A DNA stretch of 64,000 bases from the NCBI GenBank assembly GCA_914767715.1, contig OU612070.1, positions 7,581,501-7,645,500 on the forward strand. The letters run 5' to 3'. Shown piece by piece: positions 29,901 through 42,107 of this stretch. The translations under genes and the position numbers were made by a program. A model generated the notes under the pieces. The model was not told the origin of the DNA, made no database searches, and saw only the letters and a list, made by a program, of their open reading frames with translations. Within the stretch, counting starts at the first letter, position 1. Every line of letters starts with the position of its first letter. Origin of the DNA: Membranipora membranacea (lineage: Eukaryota; Bryozoa; Gymnolaemata; Cheilostomatida; Membraniporidae).

Positions 29901-32900
29901 ACAAGAACTATTTTGTAAAATAACTTCTAGCGTTATCATAGTACAGCATCTATCTAGTATTGTTGAAAACAAAATTTCCAAAGTTTTTTTTGTCATAACA
30001 TGTTAGGCCCATGACCCTTCAACGCGGACTCAGAGCGATACGCTTCTCAACCCAATCCACAAAACTTTAGATTTATGTTTATGATAAAATAATGCATGTG
30101 TTGTAAAATAAAAGAAACCCATATCCAGTGCCTCATAACATTAAAAAAAAAGAAGTTTATTTTGGAAAATAGATGAAATGGCTGAATCAAAGTCCTTTCT
30201 TCAACCACATATGCGTAGTAAAACCGGTGTAGGGTGTGCCTATATTATTTTTTAAACTTTGTTTGCCTTTTCTGCTTGAAAAAATGAAAAATGAAACAAA
30301 ATTACACAACAGCTAACTTTACCCATTTATATCCAATTTAAATCTTTAAGCTTCAGTGTGCAGGTGTAGCTGCGTGGTTAGTGTGCTCATTTACAGATCA
30401 TGAGGCCCAAGTTCAAATCCTAGACCAATTTAGTTTTATAAATTATACCACAATTATAACATGCTTGTTGCACAAGAAGCTCGAGTTTAAGCCCCGGTGA
30501 AGACAGATTTTATTTACATATCATCTCTTTTACTACTTGGTGGTTTAACTGTTTTGCTACGGTACCTATTTATTACTACTTACACTCACTACACCATGAT
30601 TATTTCGCACTGAGCTTTGCAAGCTTCAGCAGGCCAGGGTGGCTGAGCGGTTAGAGTGTTTGATCTCAACGTAAGAGACCCGAGTTTAAAGGGCAACCAG
30701 GTTTTCAAACATGTTCTCATTGATTGATAGCAGATTTCACCTTATGCATAGGGAAAAAGACCAAATCTAAATCGGATGATTATTGAGTGAGGATTCTTCT
30801 TAAACATTTCATCCATCAGGTGCTAAAACGCTGCTCAAATTCAACTAATATGGAACCTCACAGAGCAGTTTCCTGTTCCTGTTATATTTAGCCTGTGCTC
30901 TATCATTATTACAGCAATGTCTTTGAACCTCCCCTAAACTGAAGTATAACTCAGCTTAGGGTCAGCAACTACTTTGAGTTTTGCATTGCATCATGCACAA
31001 AGCTTATGCTGCATAGCACATTCTTTACTACCCATTTTTGCATTGCTGCGAAACCCGGGTTGCCCTTTAAAGGGCAACCAAGGTTTCGCAGCAATGCATT
31101 AATTCCTTATATAATTATAACATGTTTGGTGCGCTTTATTCTATGTCTGTATTCACTGAGAATAATTGTGGGGGATTTCTGCCACATAATAGGTCAACAA
31201 TGCTCAAGTTGTCTACCTCATATGTGGTATTTCATGGACAGCCATTTTAATTTGCACTTAAGATGACATTTCAAATTGGCCTTCCATCATGAACTCAATC
31301 GACAACCTGAGTGTATGTCATCCACATCCCTGAAGTTTTGTGGCATTTATGATCGGGTATTTCTAGTATATTTATATCAATTTATTTGCTGATCAAGTCA
31401 TAGATGACAAATAAGACCATGCATAAAATAAAAGATTTATTGACAGCACTAAAAACAAATAACAGAAAATGAACAATGAACAATAGCTAACAATACTCCG
31501 GTAGGCAGTAATTCTAATCAGTAGACCATCTAATTACATGAGTGTAAACACCTTACAAAGTAAGATCAGGGAGCATGGAGGTATCCCACCCTCCCTGGCA
31601 AAATACCCAGTGAGACACAATATTGTGATCGGGAGTTGTGTGCCCTCTAGAACTCCCTTCATAAAGAGTAACGTGTAAAAAAGGCAAACTTTTCCCAACG
31701 TACAAAGTTTACAAATTTCTCCCCTAAATTGCACAAAACAAGTCAACAAATCATCTTCTACCCTAACCCAGCTATGTCCAACAAGGGTTTTGCCGATGCC
31801 GCTACAAAGGTTTCTTACAAATCTCTAAAATTATTGCGATCATAGAGATGATCATTTCTGTTTATGAAGTAAGCACACCATACACTTCGATCTCTCTGAG
31901 GTGGAAATAGTTGTTGTTGGTATTCTGAAGCTGAACAAATCTACCAGCTAATGGCGTCAGACATTCCATATTTGTGTTCACATCAGGGACCCCAGCCACG
32001 AACCCGCATCTGTTGTTTCCAGAGTCGAATATCAAATCCACGTTGGTCGAAACTGTCACCACAATATCTTGAGCTCTTAACTCAACAACTGAAACAAAAA
32101 GGCAAAATTGATAAGAATTTATAAGACATACGCAAAGTGACAATGGGTAGTAAAGAGGTTTTAATGACACTTTAGTAGATGCTATAATGGAGGTTCAGCT
32201 GTAGGCGAAAGATCTGCGAGAGGTTAGGTCACTTTATCTTGTGATACAAGGTTCAGATGAGAAGTAAACGGTTTCTTAAAGATTGATAGAAAACTCTGTA
32301 TTCCCATTTTTATCATAGTTCCCACTTAGCCAGCATCAGCACCATCATATCGCCAATAATGTAAATATGTTTAAACCATAGCCTTTGAGAAAATGGGCAT
32401 AAATTTGTATACGAACTTACGAAATAGAATAAATTCTTTACGGTTGACAAAGAACACTCTAGTAACACAATACACATTGTTCAGGTCAACACGCCACCAT
32501 GCTCCAAACTCAAAGTCAGTGTGAAAATAGTTGCCTGCGATTCCATCATTTCCCTGCTCAGCCACTGCGCTGATTTTATCCGCAAAAACGGAGCTCATAC
32601 TTGCAGGCTTTCCTGTCAATACAAACTCACATTTATGAAGCATGAGATTATTTGTGTAGGTTTTTGAAACTTGGAGGAGACAATTCAAATGTATGCTGAA
32701 CTTAATGGTACTATTCACAATAACAAACATCTGATATATGAGATTAACATGGAAAAATAGACTAAATGAAGATGGGTTCAGTTCCAGGGTGAATAAGAGC
32801 TTGTAAGAAGAAATTCATTGAATTAGTTTCTAAAAAATTCAACTCAATGATGTAATATCTTCAGGCATGAACATTTGTAAATATTGAGTACCTTACTCCT

Positions 32901-35900
32901 TGCTCGAATCAAATGTTCAAAAAGAAAAATATTGCAGGGATAAGTGTTTTCATTTTTGTATTATATTGATCTCACCTAGTGCGATGTTATCACTCGGTGC
33001 GCTGAATTTCTCCCAGTCGTAGTAGACAATGTTTTCAGAGCTGATGATTATTGGAGAAGTTGTAAGATCTGGTATGACACATTGCAGAAGATGGCAGTTA
33101 GCTGTGTTGGTAACGTCGGTATACTTGAATGCTTTGCAGCGCAACCCTTCACTGGCACAAACTGCACCGCAGCGAATCTTACTTTTCTGCTGGAGTGTTT
33201 TGTAGATAGACGTTTTGTGGTTCAGACTTATCTGAGAGTAACTGCTCGGTGAGGATACCAGACCGTTGCAGTGAACATAAATATTGGATGGAGTCCAGAG
33301 AGCATAAAGCCAGAACACTGCTGATATGTCTGTAAATTATTGAAAACAAAAACACCGATGAATATAAATACGAAATTGTATCACGGAAATTCATTGTGTA
33401 AAATATCACAAATATCACAAATTATATTCTATCTGTAGCTAAGTAATAATATAGAATAGAAATGAATACTTACTTCCAAGCGTCATCACTGCAGTATTAT
33501 TTCTGGATATGTGAAGAGAGCTAGCATTTATATATATATATATATAATTATATATATATGGGTGCTATGTAATTACGCTTTGCTCTAGATTCTAGAACAA
33601 CCCTTGAAGTTTTAATATCCTGTACTTGTGTTGTGACTAGGATATTATGGAAACAATAACGACAAATGTAAAAAGTCCATATCAGCTCATAGATAATCAG
33701 GCTCCATACAGCTATTATGTCACGCGTCAGATAGTGAAGATATGTCCTGACATGGTTCGGTAAATAGACATGTCTAAAGATATCAGATGGTTGATCTCAA
33801 TAATTGGATTTTATTTTAGAAATGGTTGAATTGATATTTCAAAACAGGAAATAACGCATAATGTGAGATCAACTTGAAAAGAATCTTGAACTATTATCAA
33901 CCTCACAAGAACTATTTTGTAATGTAACTTCTAGCGTTATCATATAGTACACCATTTCTACTTAAAGAAAATTTTCTCATAATGGCACTGTCGAAACATG
34001 TTCAGGCCCTGGCCCTACGCTCTGACTCAGAGCAATACGCTTCATTTTAGGCAACCTACAGAATATCAGATTACTAGGACTAAAAAATATAAATACATAA
34101 AGTGTACAATGAACAACGAAAGCTTAACAATATTTCGGTAGGCAGTATTTTGAGCAGCAGATCGTCTTATTGTATGAGTGTAATCACCTTACAAATATCT
34201 ATCCAGCGAGACACAATATTGTGATCAGGAGTTTCAGATCTCAAAAATTATTGCGATCATAGAGATGATAGTTTTTGTTTATGAAGTAAGCACACCATAA
34301 ACCTCGATCTCTCTGAGGTGGAAGTAGTTGTTGTTGTTGACAGAATTCTGCAGCTGTACAAATCTGCCAGCTAGCGGCGTCACACATTCCATATCTGTGT
34401 TTACATCTGGAACCCCAGCCACGAACCCGCATCTGTTATTTCCGGAGTCGAATATCAAATCCACGCTGGTCGAAACTGTCACCACAATATCTCGAGCTCT
34501 GAACTCAAAAACTGAAACATCAAGGCATAAGTGACCAGAATTTATGCAGAACAAATAAAGAATGAGTAGTAAAGATCAAGCTCACAAAAATCGACAAAAC
34601 AGTTAAAGCTATTCCATAATGTTTGTTATGACACATGACACTTCAGTAGAGCTCTGTTGGAAGTCATGCTGTCGGGAGAGAATCGAGAAACTCCAGTTGA
34701 CTACCTGTTGTGATACAAGGTTGAGATGAAATGCGTACAATTTGATAAAGATTTATTCAAAATTATATATAATGTATGTCTGTAAAATTTCCACTTTATT
34801 ATGGTTCAGAATGCCTCAAAAGATAAAAAAGGTATGAACTTGTATAGAGACTTACAGTACTGAACCAAATTAGTTTCTCTGCGGTTGACAAAGACTACTC
34901 CAGTTACACAGTACAGATTGTTCAGGTCAACACGCCACCATGCTCCAAACTCTGTGTCAGTGTGAAAATAGTTGTCTTCGATTCCATCATTTCCCTGCTC
35001 AGCCACTGCGCTGATTTCGCTAATTAGATTGGAGCTCATACTTCCAGGCTTTCCTGTCAATTTTCAACATACATACCGATGATTAGATTTATTCTGTACA
35101 GGTTGTTATAACAGGGTAGAAACAATTCAAATGTATGGAGGGATTAAATGGACAACATCATAACCTAATATTAATATCCCAATATTTGGGATTATAATTA
35201 GTCTATGCACTTTGCAGGATATGCTTGGATTTTTCCTCTCCTTACTTCTACATTAATCTTACTTCATATAGCCTGGGGTCCAATAATACACATTGTATGA
35301 CCTTTTGTCAATGTCATGAATGACGCCCTTATTCGAAATGAAAGAAATTCTGGTTGAGATTTTCTTAACTACTTGGCAGTGAATATCTCTGCTCATGGGT
35401 ATTGCCCAAACATAGGCTACTTTTCCCAGAGTCTGACTGGAAAACTCTCATACCTGGAGCAATACAGTAGGTGGCATGAATAGAAATCAATAGGTATTGC
35501 AGTTTTAGTGCTCCCCTTTTTTAACTTATAAGACTCAAGAGCAGACAACTCCAGCAAGATCCTGCATTGTTCTCAGACTTTCACTCGCCGGGGGGTTGTC
35601 GGGCGAGGGGTAAAAGTCCGGGGGGCTCAGACTAGATTATAATGAAAAACTATACTCAGGGGAAGAGGATTAAAACATCACTCAATCTAATTGGTCCGCA
35701 TTATGCACAAGTCTTGGATATGTGACAGACTTGAACATGAATAGGTTGAATCAGAAAATATCCCAGTTGTCAAGACAGAGTTAATTCACCCAAACTAAAT
35801 GTTCAATTACAAAAAATTCAGTGTTTACCAACTGTTTTCATAACCACCTTGTATCATATTGATCTCACCTAGTGCGATGTTATCATTCAGTGCACTGAAT

Positions 35901-38900
35901 TTCTCCCAGTCGTAGTACCCAAAGTTGTCAGAGCCGATAACTGGGGAAGTTGTAAGATCTGGTATGAAACATTGCAAAAGATGACAGTTAGCTGTGTTGG
36001 TGACGTTGGTGTATTTGAATGCATGGCAGTGCAATCCTTCTCTGGCACAAAGGGCCCCGCAGCGAATGTTACTCCTCTGTTCGAATGATTTGTAGATAGT
36101 CGTTTTGTCGTTCAGATTTATCTGAGAGTAACTGCTCGGTGAGGATACCAGACTGTTGCAATAAACATAAATGTTGAGTTGAGTCCAGAGAGCAAAAAGC
36201 CGTACCGCTGCTGAATTGTCTATAAGATATTGCAAAGAAAGAACCAATGAATATTAATTATAAATATAATAAACTGTATATAAAATAACACTACAAAAAA
36301 GTACAAACTCTTTTTAAATAAGTCATCAGTAAATTAAATATAATATTAAAAATTATATAAATGAATAAGAATAAATACTTACTTCTCAGCTTCATCACTG
36401 CAGCTGTAGCTGTAAGATAGAACAGAACATTGCAAGCTAGCCTATACATAGGCTGCTAGAGAAGTGAGCTCACCGATTCGACTCGCAAAATTTTATAACA
36501 ATAATTATAATAGCAATCAAGCATTTATGCACTTCATGCCACAAACAGGAGATAGGGAAAGATAAATGATGGAAAAACTTATTGTGTCTAGATTTGCTTT
36601 TAAAAGTTTGAACTCTATGAGCTCGATTACGGATTACGTGTAAAAAGTTTTTGGGCTGGCTAATGGACAGATGATATTGATCAATGCAACTTCATTTCAA
36701 AAGTCATTGAAATGAGTTGAAATTGAAAGTTATTTGGAATTATTAAAGCAACAGCTTATTCTTCCAACTACAATCATGGTTTAAGCTCAACTTACTGATG
36801 GAAATGTACTCTAGAGTATCCAGACAATACAATTGTAGGAGGTGCATGCCATTATAAAAACCAGATGTATACAGAGGGAGTAGCTGTCAGCATAGAATTT
36901 ACTTTGATTTGAGACCACCTCAACAATCAAAACTCATACCTCCTGAAGGTTATGGAATATTGATCTTCATCCTTTTTAAGCTTTTAAACTACACAGCACT
37001 CGTTTTTATGAAAATGTAATGTCTAATACAATAGTTACTATATTGAAACAACACAAAGAACTGGCTTCTTCTATTTTTTATTCTATTTTCAGTTTTTTTA
37101 TACCTATTATAATTTTTATATTGGATAATGAAATATTCTGCTGTCAGCTCCTCTTGACAGTTATGGAATATCGATCTGACTGACACACATAATATGATGT
37201 CTAGTTCTAATGAGAATTTTTACATTCTGCATTGAGTTCATTCACTAATCTTTCTCCTGTCTCTTTTTCACAAGCATTATCTTATAATGAAACCTTTCAT
37301 TGTTCAACCAATCAGTCCCTAGAAAGCTGATTACAATCTCAAGCAGCAAGATTTATCGAATTTATAGCAGTGGCACATGATAGCATTTAGCCCAACTGAG
37401 TTCATTATTAGCACAGGCCTATCAGGTCCGTAGTTCTAGGGGAGGCAGGGAGGCAATGCCTCCCCTAGAAAGCAAAATACAGTGGCCTAAAAACACTATA
37501 ATTGAATAATCCATGTCAGATTCGGCTCCTCTCGGATTACCATTTGCTAATTATATTGGGTATGAGCTTACAGCTACTGCACCCCCCCTCCCATGTGATG
37601 CGTGCTTCAGATTTGGCTCGGACTCTTGCCTCCTCAACCATTTCTTCTAAACTACGGCCCTGCCTATGCAGAGAATGCTACCATTATTTGACCGTTCAAA
37701 TTTGCATAGCTCCTCATCTCACACCAGAGAGATGGGTGTTTGTCCATAACTCTCTGCTCACACCTGATTCAATTAGTTTAGTTGTCCCACCAGATAAATA
37801 TATAAGGCAACTTCCATCTTTGGTATACCCAACTGTCTCTTTTCTTGTCAACCTATATGATATTTCAATCAGGGACACTTTTGTGGATTAGAGTTCAGTG
37901 ATGACTTCGTTGTTCATCATCTTTGGTTGTATGTGTAACTTGTCATACATTGAGTTACATATTTCAGGTAAATGACTTCTCAAAAAGAGTAGCTTCACGA
38001 CGCTGGTCTGGAAGCACTATACCTGAAGAGGATGAGGATAACACCTCTTTGTCAGCCAAAGAGACAGCTAAAACAGCGCAAGGTGAGGCAAGGGACCTCA
38101 TTGTTATCTTGCATAAGCGTAAAATTGAAAGAGCTGACCCTACAGTTTGTTTAGTTATGAGTGATTGTATGCAAAGATCACGAGTCGTGCAGTCTCAAGT
38201 ATAATAGTATAATAGTATAATAGAAGCAAATATATTGCCCTTCATGTCGCCTGACTGGATTTTGAGTGCTCATCGATTGCAGTTATTTTTGTTCCGATAG
38301 GAGATAAATCCAACATGTACCAAACTGAAATGGGAGATGACAGTGTGTTTGAGGAGGGTGTCCAAATGCCAGGAAGGGGAAAGAAACAAGCAATAACAAA
38401 GAACATAGCTAGGGCTGTGACTGTCATACCTACTCCTACATTCAAGGTGAGTGTATAAAAAAATTAATGGTTAAAACTCTTGCGATATACATCGTGAGAA
38501 CCATGAAAAAATGTTTTGTTACCCTAAGAGTAGTAAAGTATTGGAAAGAAGGAAAATTCACTGTTTTAGCACACGCTTGAGATAGCTAAATTTAATTTTA
38601 GCTAACACTTACTCACCCTCATTACGTTATACAGACTCTTTCCTTGGCTAGCTAAGATTTAGTGCTAGCTAAGATTAAGTGCTCGCTAACAATAAGGCAT
38701 CCATGCAATTACATCTCTAAATATTTCTTTATAACTACACAGAATGACAGATTTGTGAATAGTACAGTAAACACAGCTAGATCTAAGTTGGCCGCACTAT
38801 ACCAGCAGGCTGTGATAGGACCAGCGAGTTATAAGAGGAAGCCTGTACGGCCTCCCTCCAAACCGAGTGTCACAGCAGCACCTCAGAGAAACAAGGCACG

Positions 38901-40216
38901 CTATAACGTACCGGTACGGAGCCAATCATCGCTCGGCCTGAATCAGCTAAACAAGACAAACTCAGATATACAAAAACCGGCTAGGAGCATCAAGTCAGCA
39001 CAGCCTAAGCTCAGACACCCCCATAGTAAGTACATAACGGTTCAATCCTTTTAACTTTGCTGAAAATTAAGTGTTTTGATTACCCACAAATGTGTTTGAA
39101 TGAAAATAGGCTACTAATAAAGCTCAGCAGATTAACAGATATCATCACTCTGGGTAAAAAAGAATAAAAAAGAAAATTATATCTACTTTAGCATCAAACA
39201 GAAGAAAAGAAATGCTGATGTCGGGGCCCTCGGCGCACGCATCGATAACATTTGAAGACGAGGAACAAGAAGCTGATATGATGTTCCAGAGAAGACAAAG
39301 AAAACTGAATCAGATCCGCGAGGCTCTCACGAGCAGGTATCAGGAGTTTGAAGAGGCGCTCCACAGACGTATGATGATAAGGGATATGAAGGTTTGTTAG
39401 AATATCAAGATCATTATTTTTTTATTTAAATTGTTTATTTTGGTCGCATTTTGGCATTTAGGGGACTCCGTAGTCGTACACACCTGAGTAACATCTGACT
39501 TGATCAGGAGAAGATATCTGAAATAGTGTATTAAAAGGCAACCAAGGTTTCGCAGCAATGTATTAGTGGGTAGTTAATAATGTTGCTAAGCAGCATGAGC
39601 TATCAGCATGACGCGGTGCAAAACTCAAAGTAGTTGCTGACTCTAGGCTGGGTAATTCTTCAGTTTAGGGGAGGTTCCAAGACTTTGCTGTAATAATGAT
39701 AGAGCACAGGCTAAATAATAGCAGGAACAGGAAACTGCTCTGTGGTATTCTCTTTTAGCTGAATTTGAGTACCTGGTGGATGAATTGTTTCACAGGAGTT
39801 CTGGCTGAATAATCATCAGAATTAGATTTTTGTCTTTTTCCCGATGCAGAAGTTGTAATCTGCTATCAATCGGTGAGAACTTGTTTGAAACCTTGGTTGC
39901 CCTTTAAAGACAATTTTCATTCTGTTGACAAACCTACCATCTTACAAATATTGAAATGTTAGCCTTGTCACACGGCTTCTTTTTTTGTTTTAAAATAATA
40001 GCCGCGTGACAAGGCTAGTGAAACATACCTATATAATAGTAACAAATAGCACAACGTTCTTTGTTTATACAGGCAGCGGAGTATGATGCCAACCACAGAG
40101 CTTCCTCACAGGTGAGCCTGCATGAGATATTACCTCATAAGGCAGGTACAGCTATATCGTCAGCAATAAGACGTCAGTCAGCACTCATAGCGCTAGAGAG
40201 GTCTTATATAGGCTGA
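23964..40216 (+). CDS. Uncharacterised protein with coiled-coil segments, 444 residues
   Basis: Eight exons join in frame: 23964-23976, 25097-25296, 25672-25905, 37968-38082, 38301-38446, 38743-39025, 39192-39391, 40073-40216. All borders fit splice consensus (exon 7 uses GTTTGT). I do not recognise the family. No signal peptide or membrane segment is seen. Residues 72-149 are charged and probably helical (EDLTRLRTDRERYQKQDEAH). Residues 180-330 are basic and Pro/Ser-rich. Residues 331-397 are again helical (QRRQRKLNQIREALTSRYQE). A cytoskeletal or centrosomal role is possible but not shown. The first exon is 13 nt (MSES). The 12-kb third intron holds lectin genes on the other strand. Exons 4-8 are duplicated in block B. 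Extra small exons in the big intron cannot be excluded. AATAAA is at 40771. Confidence 0.7.
24280..24613 (+). other. Exon-like patches of unknown status inside intron 1 of the uncharacterised gene
   Basis: At 24280-24369 an ATG opens a 29-residue frame that looks like a signal peptide (MRINITALTLLLLTWTPVTE) and stops. From about 24482 a GC-richer patch is open in two frames between an acceptor (ATAACGCAG) and donors (CTGGTATGA, AAATGTGAG). Either could be an alternative exon or old coding debris. Neither is needed for the main gene model. Confidence 0.2.
26553..26705. repeat. AAT-rich simple repeat
   Basis: Imperfect AATAAT/TGATAAT units over about 150 bp, in the long intron, just past the 3' end of the lectin gene fragment. 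Confidence 0.85.
26871..27614 (-). pseudogene. Lectin gene fragment (fucolectin-type domain), cut off by a LINE
   Basis: Two exons homologous to the last two exons of the PAN-fucolectin genes: 27429-27614 (MSSIFADEISAVAGLGNDGI, then FGAWWRVDLNNVYCV) and 26871-27097 (ends FHLREIEVYGVLTS and a stop). The splice sites between them are intact. Homology to the paralogues ends abruptly at 27614 within the first of these exons, where LINE sequence begins. The signal-peptide and PAN exons are absent. Beyond the LINE, 29536-30010 resembles the 5' flank of the neighbouring lectin gene (33530-34060), so a complete gene once stood here. The coding part left is undamaged, so loss of the 5' half is recent or the fragment is still constrained. 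Confidence 0.8.
27615..29535 (+). mobile_element. 5'-truncated non-LTR retrotransposon (LINE) with reverse transcriptase
   Basis: The frame codes a pre-RT region (KPPWITADIEITIRARDKAY; LNSYFKSVG) and an RT domain with LASLDFSKAFDRL, APQGTKLGPILWLIYINDL and the catalytic YADD (KYADDSTFY near 28740). The order and motifs fit the CR1/L2/Jockey group. No endonuclease domain remains, so the 5' end is truncated. Damage: an in-frame TAA at 28019-28021, a frameshift near 28383-28408, and a 39-bp in-frame deletion at about 28926 seen by comparison with the block B copy. The 3' end carries an AACTC repeat after AATAAA. It interrupts the lectin gene fragment, and the left edge of the tandem duplication lies inside it at 28914. 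Confidence 0.85.
30363..30425 (+). repeat. tRNA-like (SINE-type) module, block A
   Basis: Box A-like TAGCTGCGTGGTTAGTGTG and box B AAGTTCAAATCC at tRNA spacing. A second B-box-like stretch (CGAGTTTAAGCCCCGG) follows near 30482. The counterpart in block B is 46177-46240. No acceptor-stem pairing, so a SINE-type repeat and not a tRNA gene. Confidence 0.55.
30634..30689 (+). repeat. tRNA-like module truncated by a MITE, block A
   Basis: Box A-like GTGGCTGAGCGGTTAGAGTG followed by GACCCGAGTTTAA, where the expected box B is interrupted by the TTAA end of the MITE at 30686. The counterpart in block B is 46447-46499. Confidence 0.55.
30686..31070. mobile_element. TTAA-flanked MITE, copy 2 (inverted), plus adjoining end fragment
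   Basis: A 385-bp element in the opposite orientation to copy 1, with TTAAAGGGCAACC termini on both sides. Its last TTAA is shared with a roughly 40-bp left-end fragment of another copy (31067-31106). It is inserted in a tRNA-like module. The duplicate is 46497-46881. Confidence 0.85.
31862..33486 (-). CDS. Secreted PAN/Apple plus fucolectin-type lectin, block A gene 1
   Basis: Four exons (33474-33486, 32976-33329, 32421-32612, 31862-32088) give 261 residues. The start exon is 13 nt (MTLG). Residues 1-25 are probably a signal peptide (FWLYALW core). A PAN/Apple-like domain follows (about 26-122) with the cysteine pattern IRCGAVC, GLRCKAFKY, CHLLQC. Residues 123-261 match the fucolectin/tachylectin-4/pentraxin (F5/8 C-like) fold: GNDGIAGNYFHTD, FGAWWRVDLNNVYCVTR and the ending FHLREIEVYG. 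Such domains bind fucose or other sugars with calcium. Secretion and glycan binding (innate recognition or adhesion) are inferred. The gene lies antisense within the long intron of the uncharacterised plus-strand gene. Confidence 0.8.
33529..33559. repeat. TA dinucleotide tract, block A
   Basis: About 31 bp of TA repeats 45 bp upstream of the lectin start codon. In block B the same tract is about 54 bp (49353-49406). Confidence 0.9.
34279..36395 (-). CDS. Secreted PAN/Apple plus fucolectin-type lectin, block A gene 2
   Basis: Four exons (36383-36395, 35869-36219, 34856-35053, 34279-34511) give 264 residues with the same architecture and intron phases as gene 1. Start exon codes MKLR. The signal region includes AAVRLFALWT. 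The PAN part carries IRCGALC, GLHCHAFKY, CHLLQC. The fucolectin part carries GNDGIEDNYFHTD, FGAWWRVDLNNLYCVTG and the terminal FHLREIEVYGVLTS. Against gene 1 the sugar-domain loops differ (NLISE for VFADK; NSVNNNNY for NTNNNY), which may mean different ligands. Intron between exons 2 and 3 is about 0.8 kb. All splice sites keep GT-AG. Confidence 0.8.
37434..37470. repeat. 14-bp stem hairpin, block A
   Basis: TTCTAGGGGAGGCA (37434-37447) pairs exactly with 37457-37470 across a 9-bp loop. It is repeated in block B at 53312-53348. Likely a transposon end or structured intronic element. Confidence 0.7.
39531..39907. mobile_element. TTAA-flanked MITE, copy 3
   Basis: Same family as 4333-4717, in intron 7 of the uncharacterised gene. 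The duplicate in block B is 55415-55790, so insertion preceded the duplication. Confidence 0.85.
39961..40016. repeat. 17-bp near-perfect hairpin, block A
   Basis: AGCCTTGTCACACGGCT (39961-39977) pairs with 40000-40016 with one mismatch, 22-bp loop. Present in block B at 55844-55899. Confidence 0.7.
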
Positions 40217-41597
40217 GATATCACAGTCAAGTATAACGGTTATAAGGCTTGTATCATGATGGGATTACAGTTCACGGATCATCTCCCTTAGCAATACAAC
40301 TGTGTCTATATATTATATAAGTTGTTGATCATAGATCATTCTAGCCGACTGACACAAAGCAAGGAATTAAACAGATGTATCTTTAAAAAGGTGAACCAAG
40401 CTGGACCAAGTCAAGATGTTATACTGAGTCCTTTGTATTCCAATACGCTGCCTCCTGATGTTTGGGGAGATTATTGTGTTAAATTAAGCATTAGGATAAT
40501 GACGACTATGCTTAAGTTTGTTGTATATGGTGCGGTGTGTCTTCCATTTAAGCTACCGGACCAAATAAAACTGATTGGCCAAAACAATCTTGCCATCCTA
40601 ACAGAAATCAGATTGATACTCTATATGATAATCTGAATTCCTCTCTATCTTTTTTATGGATTTTGTATTTATATTGATGAAGTATTATGAACATAAATAG
40701 GAGCTATATCTTTGTTCTACTGTATTTGTAATTTTTTGATAGCCAAAAATATTTGGAGATATATTGTTTAAATAAACTCATTGTAACACCGTTTTTAACA
40801 ATTATCAATATTGTCTCCTCATGTTAATATAGAAGATAACTTCTTACAAAATGATCAACTCCCAAAATGACAAAATTGTGTTGTTAAATAAGGCTTGGTA
40901 TTATGCGTTAAGTTGAAATAAAAAGAGTAGAAAAATCTTTGAAATTAAGGCCATTACAAGTGCTGAGAGTAATAGGCAGTAAAATAAAAATATGCATAGA
41001 TGTATAGACGTTGATGCCAGTTATTATTGACTTCAATTACAATGATGATCGCAACAAAGCTATACATTTCTGGTGTTTGCTAGGTTATTTTGTTCTTCCT
41101 TTGTGCTAGCAACTTTCACCCAATACACCATATGCAAAAACTGTAAACTAGGAAAATTGCATGTATTGAAAATACAGACTTACCACTCACCTAATTGGTC
41201 ACCAAACCCAGACTTAATTATCAGCGCTTGCGCTGCTTCTACTCTCAAACAGCATCTTCATCGCCTAAAACAAATATTATATATACAGTGTTAGATATGA
41301 GTTGGAACTGATGGGAACTGAGTACCCACAAAGAAATATAGAGGGGGAACGTTTAGTAAGCAATTGCCACTGGATTCCGTGCAAAAATCTGTGTGAAAAT
41401 GTCATCGTATCAAACATCAATCATACAATTTCAGATCTATATTTCTGCATAATTGTTATGTGAAATTTGATACTGATACTGCATAAATTTTCTAAGCGAT
41501 TTTCGACCAGGAGGGTAGAGTACCCTCAAAAAAAGAAGTCCACTTAGACCATTTGATATATATATATACATATAACATACTAAGACTTTTCATTAAT

Positions 41598-42107
41598 AGA
41601 CGGTTTTCTGAGCTCTTATTTATGCCTCAATTCGGAGTTGTCCTCTCTCCAGTTTGGTACTTTTAACCCACGCTGCATAGGAAAAACCTGCTGAAAGAGG
41701 GTTATCTTGAAAACCGCTTATGTAAGGATAAAAATGATTTTTGATTCAGAATCTGCACCATTGAAAACCCTGTGAGACAGGGTTTCCAAATCATTGGAGA
41801 CTTGAATGTTGATAAATCTCAATTTTAGCGACGAAACTCATGAAAAATTCTGCCAAATTGTCCGCAAAACAGGCAGAAAATGCTATAATTGACTATCCAA
41901 ATACTAAAATTATTTCCCAAACTATGTCCATATGAGTTTTCAACGCTGCAGATTCTGAATCAAAGATAATTTTTATCCTATTATAAGCGGTTATCAAGAT
42001 AACCCTCTTTTCAGCACGTTTTTCCTATGCGGCGTGGGTTAAAAGTACCAAACTGGAGAGAGGACAACTCTGGATTGAGGCCTAAATCAGAGCTCAGAAA
42101 ACTGTCT
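41598..42107. mobile_element. Foldback MITE with about 175-bp inverted repeats, block A only
   Basis: A 510-bp element starting AGACGGTTTTCTGAGCTC and ending in the complement of AGACAGTTTTCTGAGCTC. The two ends pair over about 175 bp with few mismatches. It is flanked by AT on both sides, and the block B empty site (57481-57496) has one AT, so the target duplication is 2 bp. The open frame at 42027-42269 crosses its edge and is not a gene. Confidence 0.85.

Larger units (their letters stand above)
29536..31861. other. Lectin 5'-flank relic, tRNA-like repeats and MITE cluster
   Basis: 29536-30010 matches the 5' flank of the next lectin gene (33530-34060) and is a relic of the truncated paralogue. 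30340-30690 holds tRNA-like repeat modules. 30686-31106 holds TTAA MITEs. From 31107 to 31861 I see no gene. Confidence 0.6.

Noticed and set aside
40322-40636. 104-codon frame after the uncharacterised gene, with a block B copy at 56205
   Set aside because: Its duplicate has an indel that changes the frame end; it lies in the 3' UTR and has no domain.
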